Both the position numbers and the translations under genes were made by a program. A model generated the notes under the pieces. The model searched no databases. It had not been told where the DNA came from and saw only the letters and a list, made by a program, of their open reading frames with translations. A DNA stretch of 64,000 bases from Epiperipatus broadwayi (lineage: Eukaryota > Onychophora > Udeonychophora > Euonychophora > Peripatidae): assembly GCA_028023455.1 (NCBI GenBank), contig JAQFVV010006740.1:81501-145500 (forward strand), written 5' to 3'. Positions 23,660-35,459 of this stretch are shown here, one piece after another. The stretch's first letter is position 1; each line of letters opens with the position of its first letter.

Positions 23660-24175
23660 ATTAAAGTAAGTAAACTTTAAGACAATCTTAATATGAACTC
23701 ACCAGTCAGAGAATGTGATGTAATTGCAATGAAAAATAGAAATAGGTATGTAAAAATATGTTTACCTGTAGTTAGAATTAGGGATCTTACAAATAAGGTA
23801 AATAAACAGGGGACTGGAGATGTTTATGTTATGGTGGGGACAAATAATTTATCAGAGCCATTGGAGAGAGTAATGGATGAGTACAAATAATTGATTAGTA
23901 GTTTGAATAAAGTTAAAGGAAGAGTAGGAGTAATAGGATTACTACCAAGATTCAACAATAGGTATAAGTTAGATAGGGCAGGATCTATAAATGAGAGATT
24001 GAAAATACAGAAGTAATGTTATGCTTGTGGATGTGTGGGATTTTTTTTTATTAGTGAGAGGGGATTACACACTTAAGATGGATTGAATTTAGCAAAACAA
24101 AGAAGAGAAGCATTAGGTGGTTTGATTTATGAAAAATATAATATTGTAGCACAGGAAACTTATAAATGAAGATTG
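23660..24175 (+). pseudogene. LINE ORF1, SGNH-hydrolase/esterase-like part
   Basis: An open segment at 23693-23890 contains RECDVIAMKNRNRYVKICL and then VMVGTNNLSEPLERV. The GTNNL block matches the GTNDL motif of SGNH hydrolases. After a stop the similarity goes on with GRVGVIGLLPRFNNRY (about 23920-23970) and, in another frame, DGLNLAKQRREALGGLIYE from 24078. In the family the first block is GDS and the last is D-x-x-H. Here the GDS position reads MNS and the last block is DGLN, so both catalytic residues look lost. Its role in LINEs is unclear; nucleic-acid or membrane binding has been proposed. Multiple stops and at least one frameshift make it a pseudogene. Confidence 0.7.
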
Positions 24176-24384
24176 GATTTTACTTTGCAGTATTATCAAA
24201 AATAAAGCTAAGAATGGACAGTATGTATGAAGTAATCAAAATGTAGCTGTTTCAGATATAAATGTAAATGTGGAGAGGAAATGGGTCTGTAAAACTAATA
24301 GTAAACAAACCAATTACAAATATAATAGGAGAGAAAGAGTCAAGATAAATTTAGAAAAGGTTAGCAAGAAAGGAAGAAGTTGTT

Positions 24385-25030
24385 AAAATTGGAAATTTAA
24401 ATATGCAATTGGTACAATACCAGAAATGTGATTGGAAATAAACAAAGCAGTTAAAACAAAGGGCCAGATGTATTAGCAGTAGTGGAAACACATCTAAAAG
24501 AAAAAGAACCTTTCCTAAAAAATTTGGTATGGTGGGATATAAATAGTAAGGAAAAATAAGGAGTGGTGATATAGAAGATATGGAAAAAATTATTTAAATA
24601 ATGTAAAGAATCAAGAATATTTGTTATGTGAGATAGGGATAATAAAATAAAAATGAATGGTGGATAGTCAGACTATAATGAAAAGATCAGTATCATAAAG
24701 ATATGCCTATTTAATGATATACAGAGTTTCAAAAAGGGAAATAAAATATTGGTTATAGGGAATATGAATGGGCATATTGAAGAAATTGATGACTTTGATG
24801 ATGAGAATGGACAGCTTTTGAAATTTTTTTGACAGCAAGTGAATTTAAGCATTGGAAATTTGTCTAAAATGATGAGTGCAATACACATGATCTAGAAATG
24901 ATATATTTTACACAATAGATTATGTATTAGTAGATAAAGAGGAAATGAATAAAGTATGGAAAATTAAAGTGTTTGATAATGATGAGAGAGTATGTAACAG
25001 TGATCATAATTTCTTTATAATAGAAATGGT
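24385..25030 (+). pseudogene. LINE apurinic-like endonuclease domain, broken
   Basis: In changing frames the sequence gives KIGNLNMQLVQ (from about 24389), AVVETHLKEKEPFL (about 24478), LVIGNMNGHIEEIDDFDDE (about 24750-24805), IDYVLVDKEEMNKV (about 24917) and SDHNFFIIEM (about 25000). These correspond in order to the EEP endonuclease blocks: the N-terminal N, the catalytic E, the GD(x)N block, the Y/I-D block and the final SDH. The aspartate of the GD(x)N block is replaced (GNMN), and there are several frameshifts. In an intact element this domain nicks the target DNA for target-primed reverse transcription. Confidence 0.75.
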
Positions 25031-25639
25031 TAATAATATGATGAAAAAATAATAATAAAAGTAAAAAGGATAGTAAAAGATGTGGATGAAAAGTGAATTA
25101 TAAGAATAAGTTAGAAAATATAAAATAAAAGTAGAAGAAATTATATTAAGATTTTGTTGGGGGTGGGGTGAATATAAGAACAGGTGTGATAAAGTAAAAA
25201 AAGTGGTAAATAGGGTTTTAGGTGAGAATATTCTGAAATATATAAATAATGAAAAAGTGAGAATTAGTAAAAGTGTAAAAGAGAGAAATAAATCATGCAA
25301 AGAATAAAAATGTGCTATTAAAAGAAAGCAAAGAGATGTTAATATTAAATGGAAACTATTTAAATGCAAATAAGTTGGTAAAAATAAATAATTATAAAAA
25401 CAGAATGAAAATAAATAGTAAATTATTGGAGGATATTAATAAAAATAGAAGAGATGGAAGTAAAAAAAATTGAAAATATATTGAAAGAAGGAATGTAAAG
25501 GAGAGAGAAATAGTATTAAATATGGTGAGGAGAAAGAATGTAGCTCTAGAGAAGAATTAGAAATAATCTTCATTAAACATGGAATGTATATAGAAAAGTA
25601 TGTAGATGTGAAAGACAGAGTAATAACAAACAATATTCA

Positions 25640-26580
25640 CATGGTAATGCAAATATTAGTTTTATAAAAAAATGAATTGAATGAGGCAGGGAAAATTTTG
25701 AAATGTAAAAAGACAAGGGGTGTAGATGGATGGGCAGCAGTGTTAGTGATGAATATGGAAAATAGAGCAAAATTAAATCTATTATCATGTTTTAATATGA
25801 TGGCACAGGAGATAGAATTTCCATATAGCTGGAATAATACAATAGTGTGGCTATTATTTAAAGGGTAAGAACCATAGATAGAAAAACAATTATAGACTGG
25901 TAGTGTTAATATCAGTGTTATATAAAGTTTTTGCATATAAGATGGCTGTATGGAAAAATGAATGGAAGAAAATAATATAGTGAGAGAAAGACAATGATGT
26001 TTTAGAATGGATAGGCTTATAGGAAATAGTTTATTTGTAGTCACACAAGATATAGAAATGTGGAGGATTACAGGTAAAAAGTTCTAGATTGTCTTCATAG
26101 ATATAGAGAAGATATATGATAGGATAAATAGAAATACATTATGAGTAAGTTTAGTAAATTTAGGAATGAGTGGCTCTTTAGTAGATTTTATTGGGATTGT
26201 ATAAAAATAATTACTCTGCATATCAATTAAAAGACATAGAATCAGAATTAGAAATGTGATGGAAAAAAAGCAAGGATGCCTTATGTCATCTATTTTGATT
26301 TTATTATGTTTGAGAGAAATGGAATGGGCAATAGAAAGACTAGAAATAAAGGTAAAGATATCATTAATATATGGCAAGGTAGTTCTACATTATCAGGTCT
26401 TTTATTTTCTGAAAATATATTCTTGCACACAGAAAGTAGAGAAGATATGGAAGTTGTACTGAAGATTTGCACAAGGGTGGGTAAAAAGATGAGGATCAAA
26501 TGTGAAAAAAAATCAAAAGTAATAATGATAAATGCTGGGAAAAGAGAAGATAATTTTTTTTCTAGGGGGATATAAATTTA
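25640..26580 (+). pseudogene. LINE reverse transcriptase, broken, motif C altered
   Basis: Recognisable RT blocks, in order, are RGVDGWAAVLVMNMENRAK (about 25716), NTIVWLLFKG (25839-25868), NSLFVVTQDIEMWRITG (about 26020), motif A as VFIDIEKIYDRINR (about 26092) with its aspartate kept, motif B as KQGCLMSSIL (26268-26297), and the region of motif C as LLFSENIFLHTESREDMEV (about 26395-26450). The normal motif C is (Y/F)xDD; here it reads FSEN, so the two catalytic aspartates are gone. Stops split the domain between blocks. The frames at 25677-25868, 26256-26462 and 26276-26575 are pieces of this one domain. Confidence 0.85.
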
Positions 26581-27560
26581 AATATAGTTAAAATGTGTAA
26601 CTATTTGGGAACTGTCTTAAGTAATCAGAGAAATTACTTGGATGAATGAGGATAAAAATTGATAAATGAAGCACAGAAAAGAAAGGGATTGATAAAGAAA
26701 TTAATAGTGTTTTCATATAATAAATAAGATATATCAGAAATTGTATGGAAGGGAATGATAGTAGCTGGGTTAACTTGTGGTAATGATGCATTATGTGTCT
26801 ATAAAGTGGTGTTAGAATACTTAAATAAGTATAACAAAAAATAGAAAGACATGCATTAGATGCAGATGTGTAGATAGCAAAGGAACAAATTCAAGAAGTA
26901 ATGGAATGGTCAAGTTCTTACATGAGAGATTCAAAAAGCAAAATGAAAATGTTTGGTATTGTGGATAATAAAGGAATATCCAAAATAGTATTTAATTGGA
27001 TTATGAGTAAAGGACAGGCAACAAGATATATGAGAAACATAGTAGTTTATGAAAAGTTTTGGATAAAGATTTTATGTCAGTATATTTGTATATAAAAATG
27101 ACTGTGTTTAGAGAATTGTTGAGTGTTATAATGGCAAAAACTGGCATAGATGAATATATGCATTAATAAAAAGTAAAGAGCTTGAGAGATGGAGTAATAA
27201 TATGGAGAGTAAGAAGGGTTTGAATATATATAGAAGCAGAATATTTGGTGTGAGTTAATTTATAAATATAGCAAGTAAAGTAGTCTATTGTTTAACACTT
27301 GAACAGGATTGTTAGCAACAAAGGAAAATCCACATAGATGGAAAAATATGGGTGATTTAGTCTCCAAGTTATGTAAGAAAAGCATGGAAAATATTAGGCA
27401 TCTGCTAATTGAATGTAAATGCTTACAAGCAAAATGGGTACAAATAATGAAGTTGTGGGAGAATAAATGTAAACTAAGTGATAATATAGAAAGTATGTAC
27501 TTGGTCTTTATGTTGCATTGGTAAAAATTAAGGGGGATCTAGATATAAAGGTTATGGAGT
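26580..27560 (+). pseudogene. LINE C-terminal region with Cys/His-rich tail
   Basis: After the RT, collinear remnants continue: a piece with WSSSYMRDSKSKMKMFGIV and FNWIMSKGQATRYMRN (26904-27040) and a tail at 27309-27524 with LCKKSMENIRHLLIECKCLQ. The pattern C..(ME)N..HLLIEC is the usual C-terminal Cys/His motif of several LINE clades, in which one of the expected upstream cysteines is missing here. The tail likely helps RNA or DNA binding in intact copies. Confidence 0.7.
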
Positions 27561-27776
27561 GGACAAAAATGATGTTGTGGAAATGGGAATAGCCATGATA
27601 GAGAAGATTAGGGGGAAAACTGGGTGGTGAATGGAAAAACAAAGTAAAGTGGTTACTGGGTTTTTCAGGGTATAGCAGTTGAGAGCTTGCTGACATCGAT
27701 AAGAGTCACCACATCACATCACATTGTGATTGGTGATTTAAATTTTCTATTTATTTCTTCTTGTTATACATTAGAA

Positions 27777-27791
27777 TATATATATATATAT

Positions 27792-27837
<46 letters not shown>
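27777..27837. repeat. TA microsatellite at the LINE 3' end
   Basis: An almost pure TA run of about 60 bases with one AAATA interruption. It directly follows the LINE 3' end and may have grown from its terminal repeat. Confidence 0.9.
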
Positions 27838-27839
<2 letters not shown>

Positions 27840-30800
27840 ACCCTTACTTCTCGATGTATAATATAGTTTGAAATACAACTAGCTCAATTAAATTGTAATG
27901 CTTAATTAAAATTTGCATATCTATCTTTAATATACTTTTATATTATCATATTCGAATTAAATTTATTATTAATTATCAAAATCAATATACTTCTATAGTA
28001 TTTACTAATTAAATAAGTATTTATTAAAATCATGAGACTGTGAAGTAAAGTTACAAAGCAATAAGTAGATTTACATTGAGTCAATATCTCCCAAGACATT
28101 GTCTCAATGGCATAAGAATACTATTACCTCCTTATTAACTTACTACTACATCTACAGCATTCTTATGGCTTTTAATAAAATAAACTATCTTTAATAATAA
28201 TAAAATAAATAAATCTTAACTTTTAATTTTTAAAATATAATTAAATAATCTCAGGTTCTTCTAATTATCTTAAAGTAATGATAACTCATGTAAATAAGTA
28301 TGATATGGGATTTTACATCAAACCTAAATACACCTAACTTATTCTAATAATAATAATACTCAATACAAATCTTAGGGTATAACTTAATCTTATCTATTTC
28401 TGTTATATCATCAATCATTAAATAAATACATAATCATGTGTATATCTTTTATCTTCATATAGTATCTTAATTTTGGAATAGATCAAAATCTTACAATTTA
28501 TTAATATGTGGCAATAAATAATATTGTACTCTTATATTATGCATTATAATTACTCTATGACCATTGTAATATAATGTAATAATGTCAATCAATTCTCATA
28601 AATGATAATCAGGAAAATATTGTATTTATTTCTAAAATAATATTAATAAATTCACATTGTGCAAATATTATGTTTCTTCAAATTATCTGCTGTCAAATGC
28701 TGTGGTGTAAAATAATGAACTCGACACACTTTTAAAACAAATTAAACAAGTTTATTTACATTAACTTCAACTAAAAATTTATTTACAATATTTACAGTTC
28801 AAAATTAGAAAACAAAGAAAATAAAATAAGAAAATAATAATACAAAATGTTTACACTGTTATTAACTTATACTCTCAAGAAATAATTTACATTCTTTTAA
28901 AATGCTATACTAATAACATTGAAGTATGTTTTTCGAACTTACACTTTAAATACATATCAGTAAGCTTCAATTATTACAAATAAATTTATGTAAATACTGT
29001 TTATGTAGCATATGTAAACAATAAAACTTTAATAATTAAATTGCTACATCAATTAAGTATTGATGTTATTCATTTCATAATGTAATAGTATGTGTTCACT
29101 TTACTATTAGTATTACTTTAATATCATACATGTATAAACTAATGTATCTTTATAATGTAATAACAAATAACTGATTATAATTTATATTTCATTTAATGCA
29201 ATTCATGCTACATGTTTTATCAAATATGCATTACATATATGTACTGTTAAATAATAATATTAAAATTATTCATTAATTTCAAATTCATAAAGTATTATGT
29301 TAGATAAATTCTATGATTCTTTTCTATGTGAAATTATTACTTTACTTTATGTGTTATTCTACTCTTTTTTAATAACTTTCTTTCTACAAAATATCCTCTA
29401 AAACTTATTGAAACTTTCTGGAAAAACAATCATCAACTTTAAATAAATACTAATTATCCAAAACTATTTACACTTCCTCATCTATATTCGGTAAATTTTC
29501 AACTCAAATATAAACTTCTACATAAAACTTAACTTAATTTATCCAATAAAATAAAATAAAATATAGACTTTTAAAATCTCTTCCTAACTTGCAATAAAAA
29601 TAATTACCCATGAATAATAAATATAATTCTAATACTATAACATAAAATATCAAAGTTTATTAACGAAAGAATCATATAATTATTTCTAAGCTTCTTATGT
29701 AATGTTGCATCATATTTATTTCATAAATTCAAATTATGCATATTTAAATAAAACTGTCACTGCCAATATAATGTGTGTATTTTAAAAATAATCATACATT
29801 CATTCAAAATAATATAATATTTGGTTGATCTAAATAAAACATATTAAATACATCAAAATTATTATTATTATTATACAATTTTTACCATAGATAATGAATT
29901 AATGTCCAGTCCATCTTCCAATATTCTTCGGAATTGCAGCTTCATAAAATAATTCACATTTATACCCACGATCATACTTTAAAATATTCTGTGTTATATT
30001 AATTATAAAACAAACTCATGCAATTAATCATTATATTATTTTTTAGTTATTATTTAAAGATATGTACCTATCTTATTTTAATAAATTAATAATATTTAAT
30101 TTTTATATTAGATAAATAAAACAGAGTTCATATTACGTGACTCCAGCGATGTTTTCTTTTCCACCATAAAGTTTTTAATCCTAGGCACATATTCACTAGC
30201 ACACCATTTCCTGTTTCCGGTCCATCACGTGTTTTTTTTTTAAAAGTTTATGAAAAACGAAAATGTTCTTTTTAAAAATAAGTTCCCACAAGGAAATAAA
30301 ATAAAATTAAAATAGTTTATAGGATCCTGGTTTAGTTCTTTTAAAAATATTATTCAAAAGTTATTATCTTAATTTAGTCTATAGTTTATAAAAATTTATA
30401 TTTAATTATTTTTAAATTAACTTGGACATCCACATATTACTTGCACATTCCATAACCAAAATATCCAGGTAAGAATAAGCTTCTTCATCTAAACAACCAG
30501 CGTTTAGATTATTTCAATATACTACTTTTATTATATTAAGACTTTTATCTAATTATATTCTCAATTTATTTGCCTTTTAAAATTGTCAATATTCAGTCTT
30601 TTAAACATACAGACTTAACAAGGCAAGTATTTATAAAACTACTTTCATTTTTAATATCTTTACTTAAGATATATTTTTTAAATTTATAGCTTGCAAAAAT
30701 ACTTTCTTCATAAAGAAGTATTTTATTCTCTAAAATATCTATTTTAAATAATCAATAGCAATTAGCTTTTAAAATTATATACTGTCCAAAATATTACTTT

Positions 30801-32052
30801 TCTCCATCTCGTAACTTTCCGAACTAATCCAGCGTTTGTCATACTTTTAGTATAAAGTTTCTGATATATTTTCACTATATATGATGTTCCCATGACTATT
30901 TGCTTGTAAATTGAGCCCAATAGAGACGACCGATAGGGAAAAAAATTAAGTTAATACTGCATGTCTATCATTTAAAACTTTTATAAATTATTTATAATGA
31001 CACTCTTGTAATTTTAAAATTGATTTTAAGAGCGTCTATCAAATTTACTTTGCTATTTTTAATAACACAATTAACTTGAAAAATTCAATCACAGAGTCCT
31101 CACCTAACAATTGAACTAAGCTTTTATACCGGAAGAAACTTCCCATTTGATTGGTACATTTAAACAATCAATTTGCTGGCTTATTTACATATTTACCAAC
31201 AACACAAAATTAAAAATAAATAATGACTTATTTAATATTTAATATTTATTACATTATTAAATTTCTAAAATAATCTTTATCGTTTATTTAAATCCATTAA
31301 ACACTTTTAAAAAATATATTATTTCACTTGATTTTAATTTTAACTTTTATAAGATTATTTTTAAATAAACTAAATATTTTTTATACGTCATATTTTTAAA
31401 ACAATATTTTAAAATCAGATTTAATATTCTACATTGATTTATCTTTATTTTATCTCGTGATAACTCACGTATTATTTATAAATTTATAACATGATTTTTT
31501 AAAATAGTTTTGCAACTTTATTAGATAACTTCCAAGCATGTGTGTGTATAACATCTGTTCTTTATAACACAAGAAACGCTTATCATCGTCTAAAAATAAA
31601 CCAACAATTGCATTTTTTAAAATAAACATTTTTTAAATAAATAAGATATTATAATAGATTTTAAAATAATTATTCGATATTATTAAAATCAAATATCAAT
31701 CTTCTATTTAAGTATTTATAATAATTTAAAATATTTATATTCTTTTATATCATTATTTTATCAACAATAAATATATGTATTTAATCTTACTTGTCTTTTA
31801 AACACTTTTAGCTTTAAATACCTATTTATTAAATATATTAATGCAGTATTGATTATAGCCATTTTTCCAACTATATATTATAATCATCATCATTTTAAAA
31901 TGTCTCTCTCAATATCAGCACAATTTTACATATCAAATACTCATAGATTGCTTTCATTAAATCTTTTGAAATATTACCATAAGCAAAATCAACATCACAT
32001 ATTCAAATATATCTTAAATTTAAAATTTTTAATAGATTAGCACAATTAATTG
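27838..32052. other. Very AT-rich, C-over-G biased block of unknown identity
   Basis: Throughout this block the plus strand has clearly more C than G, the opposite of the LINE before it. No reading frame of note exists on either strand. The part 28690-31150 has features that would suit an LTR element or a noncoding transposon on the minus strand, such as AAACAAGTTTATTTACA near 28745 and CTCCAGCGATG, CCGGTCCATCACGTG near 30140-30230. No second copy is present in the window, so this stays unclassified. It ends at the sequence gap. Confidence 0.35.
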
Positions 32053-32552
32053 NNNNNNNNNNNNNNNNNNNNNNNNNNNNNNNNNNNNNNNNNNNNNNNN
32101 NNNNNNNNNNNNNNNNNNNNNNNNNNNNNNNNNNNNNNNNNNNNNNNNNNNNNNNNNNNNNNNNNNNNNNNNNNNNNNNNNNNNNNNNNNNNNNNNNNNN
32201 NNNNNNNNNNNNNNNNNNNNNNNNNNNNNNNNNNNNNNNNNNNNNNNNNNNNNNNNNNNNNNNNNNNNNNNNNNNNNNNNNNNNNNNNNNNNNNNNNNNN
32301 NNNNNNNNNNNNNNNNNNNNNNNNNNNNNNNNNNNNNNNNNNNNNNNNNNNNNNNNNNNNNNNNNNNNNNNNNNNNNNNNNNNNNNNNNNNNNNNNNNNN
32401 NNNNNNNNNNNNNNNNNNNNNNNNNNNNNNNNNNNNNNNNNNNNNNNNNNNNNNNNNNNNNNNNNNNNNNNNNNNNNNNNNNNNNNNNNNNNNNNNNNNN
32501 NNNNNNNNNNNNNNNNNNNNNNNNNNNNNNNNNNNNNNNNNNNNNNNNNNNN
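32053..32552. other. Assembly gap of exactly 500 N
   Basis: Five hundred undetermined bases, a placeholder size. The gap ends three bases into the 5' LTR of the retrotransposon that follows, as judged from the 3' LTR start TGTGCC at 37485. Frames that cross it are artefacts. The true length of missing sequence is unknown. Confidence 0.98.
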
Positions 32553-33570
32553 GCCAGTCCGTGTATAATGGCCATGCACAAAATGGCTGTTTGCTGAAGA
32601 TTCAGCACAGCTTACATGTATCACATGAAAATTATAATTTTAATACGATTTATTAAATTATAATTCAGAGGGGAAGTGGGAGGTACGGATATAGTACATA
32701 AATAAATGGGTTTGGGCTATATTATATTCTTATTATACCCACAGTACAAGTGTATGCAGTGTATATATGTTTTAATAATTTATTCGACTAGCAAACCTGT
32801 CTAAAAAAAAAAAGGGAAAATAAGTTGTAATATTTGTTTATGTGTAGAACAGTTTTTTTTTGTTGTATTTTACTACTTATAAATGTTCAAACACACATAT
32901 ATAGAAATGTATTTTTATTTTTTATTATTTTCCTAAAAAAAGAAAAGAAAATTCTAAATAGTTAAAAATTTTTGCATTTATTGGAATTTATCTTTTCTAA
33001 TTGTTAGAATGAGAGGGTTTGAAATTAATTAATTAAATTTGTAAAGGGAAAAAACCTTTTTGCTAATTACAATCTACTTTCAACCGAAGAAAATGTTTTG
33101 TATAAAAGAATTTTCAGTTGATCGTGAATAAAGATAAAATAGATTTTATCTAAGAAAGGAATGTAAGCACAATGGGTGTCAAGTACTCAATATGGAAGCT
33201 TGCAAAAGTGTACTTTAATAAATAAAAAGGTAAAAGAATGTAGAAAGGTATATGAAGGTATAATTAAATTTATTATTAGCTGATGCAATAGCTCATAGAG
33301 GGGGTATGACAATTGGACTGTTTGGGCTATATGTGCTACTTACTGGGGGCTTTGAGTCAGTCGAGTACTAGCTTGCTAAAGCGTGCGGACCAAGGGAGAT
33401 TAGCCTGCTAAAGAGTGCGGACAAGTTAATGCTAGCTTGCAAAAGCATTCCAATGGCAAATATTTAGAAAGTTAAATCTTGTCTCCCGCTAGTCTAAAAA
33501 AATGGAACAGTATAGATTTGTGAAAAACAATCCGACAGAGAGAAAGGAGAAAATGAACTGTGTCTGTTAA
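32553..33570 (+). repeat. 5' LTR, part shared with the 3' LTR
   Basis: It starts GCCAGTCCGTGTATAATGG directly after the gap; the matching 3' copy has TGT before this. Identity with 37488-38513 ends at CTGTGTCTGTTAA. In this copy the sequence goes on without a clear PBS until TGGTGCCTCAATCATGG at 34987, which resembles a TTTGGTGCC-type primer-binding region. So the full LTR may reach about 34980, with the 3' LTR truncated. That is inference. Confidence 0.75.
33197..33451 (+). promoter_or_regulatory. Tandem TAGCTTGCTAAAG repeats in the LTR
   Basis: Three imperfect units with a period of 32 bases begin at 33369 (TAGCTTGCTAAAGCGTGCGG), 33401 (TAGCCTGCTAAAGAGTGCGG) and 33433 (TAGCTTGCAAAAGCATTCC). 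A fourth related piece, AAGCTTGCAAAAGTGTAC, lies at 33198. The 3' LTR keeps the same array at about 38312-38395. Short tandem repeats in LTRs often hold enhancer sites. No factor is proposed. Confidence 0.6.
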
Positions 33571-35459
33571 AATTATAATCACTTGGTTATTTCCCAGAAA
33601 AAGAATTTGAAAAATTAGCATTTAGCAAGGATCATTAAGTGGAGTTTGGAAAATGATCAACAACATGGATTCTCAATACGTTTAAATAGAAAAAAAAAAA
33701 AAAAAACGAAAGACGAATCATAGTTGGAGAACTGCAATTTATTTAGGATCTACTTGCCCTAATCAGCCGTGTGCGATATACATATATACGGGAGAAGTAT
33801 ACTTACAGATCCGATAATTTGAAAGATGGCTCGATTATATGTTCCGGGTTATTATCCTACCATGGAGTAGACTTTCAGCCGTAGTACACCACCTATTTGG
33901 CTATAAAGTCCGAAGATGCCTTAGAAGAAATAGCAGACCCTGATGACAAGAAAGACTCAAAGTATATCGGTGAATGGAAGCCTTATCTGCCCTATGAAGT
34001 AGCCGTGTGGCCCAGGAAGTTCGAATTGAATACAAGAACAAGTTCAGAGGAGCGTGTATAGTTGGTTATATATATATATATATATATTTATATTCTATTA
34101 TATATATTTTTTTCCTCTCTCATTTATGTTCTTTGTAAATTTTTTTTTATGATATATATATTATTACTGCATACCTTGTTATATGGACTTATTACTCTAA
34201 AGTGGGAAGGAATATAGGGCACACCCATTGTGTAATCTTTTAGATATTGTTTTTTTCTTTTATCTATCTTGGGGTCATATGTATATGCATCAGTGGAGGG
34301 TAAATATAATTTAAATATTTTTATATATATATATTGGACTTATATGTATGCATTAGTGGATGATAAATATAATAATCTGGGGATAATAAATATTCACTTT
34401 TGTAATTAAAATCGTTTATAAGTTTTTGTCTTAGCTTTAAAATAATTATTAAGTTATTAGTACAGATATATAGTTTTTTTTAATTAAAATGCAAATCCAC
34501 GTAGTTAACCTGAGATTTAGAGAATATAAAGTGAGCTAGATAGGGATAACTTACCGGGGAGTTGGATTGTTTCTTTTATTTTAGTCCAAACGTCTCGAAA
34601 CATTCATATTCTTTAATGACTAGTCACATTTTACACACTCTTTCGGGAAAGAAAAGGAATAAGTATAATCTTGAACGGGAGTGGCGCTAGAGACTGAAGG
34701 AAATATTCAGTACTCTTAAAGGTGTGTAAGGACACTTTAATTAGTCAACGTATAATTAATCGGCTAATGAAACAATTTAACAAGGAAGATCTGGGTGGGC
34801 CTAATTTTAGGTTCAATCTACTTCCTGTAATAATTTCTTTGAGGTATTTACTCATATTTAATCAAAAATATTTTAGAAAATTATTATCGATGTCCCATTC
34901 TGTAGCATACGTCACTTCATGCTCGGTGCGTATGAGAGTCTAACCATGCAAGACCACTACAGGGTCATTGAACCGGTACAGAAAAATGGTGCCTCAATCA
35001 TGGTAAAGACGAACTAGGTTAAGATGAAAAAAGATAGTATTAGTACAAATCTATACTATATTTTCGTGGTTTCAAAACAAATTTAGGACAGCTAAGTTAA
35101 GAGAAGAACGTTGTAAATGAGATAGGATTTTAATAATTGCATAAGAGAAGGTTGAAATATACGGTTTTGATTATTTAGTTATAAGATTTTTTCTTTTTCG
35201 AGCAAAAAATTTATTATCATGAACGAAATAAGTTATTAACAGAAGTTAGATGAATAATTCTGTCATTTATTAGGGCATATAAGTAGAATGGAGCATTTGA
35301 AATTTTTTGTTATATTATTACACGTTTGAGTAAATTGTCATTAGAAATCAGGGAATGTGCTTGGAGGAAAGGGCGATTAGTAGGGCATAAGGTAAGAATA
35401 CCTTGGGTATAAAGGTAAGAATACCTTGACTTTCAAGTTCAGTAAATTTAAACCCGTAA
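33571..35459 (+). other. LTR remainder or 5' noncoding leader before gag
   Basis: This segment separates the shared LTR part from the gag frame. It holds a TA run at 34065-34087 and stretches of lower AT content at 33715-34050 and 34545-35010, the latter with TGGCGCTAGAGACTG at 34682 and TGGTGCCTCAATCATGG at 34987, either of which could be a primer-binding site start. The frame at 34722-34943 has no family resemblance. Just before gag there is a direct duplication GGTAAGAATACCTTG at 35391 and 35413. Confidence 0.5.

Larger units (their letters stand above)
22900..27775 (+). mobile_element. Near full-length dead LINE (non-LTR retrotransposon)
   Basis: Four coding parts occur in the expected order on the plus strand: an ORF1 with coiled coil and SGNH-esterase-like domain, an endonuclease, a reverse transcriptase, and a Cys/His-rich C-terminal tail. 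All are interrupted by stops and frameshifts. The 3' end is near a TA microsatellite at 27777, after CATCACATCACATTGTGATTGG. The plus strand is markedly poor in C. An SGNH-like ORF1 is known from the CR1/L2 branch of LINEs, but I cannot fix the clade. The 5' boundary is approximate. Nearly all minus-strand frames in 23.3-27.7 kb are by-products of the purine-rich sense strand. Confidence 0.8.

Noticed and set aside
23308-26791. Many minus-strand frames of 65-135 residues rich in S, F, L and H
   Set aside because: They are reverse-strand shadows of the purine-rich LINE sense strand.
32003-32624. Long frames across the N block
   Set aside because: Open only because undetermined bases carry no stops.
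34722-34943. Coding exon before the gag frame
   Set aside because: No family resemblance; it lies in the LTR or leader of the retrotransposon.
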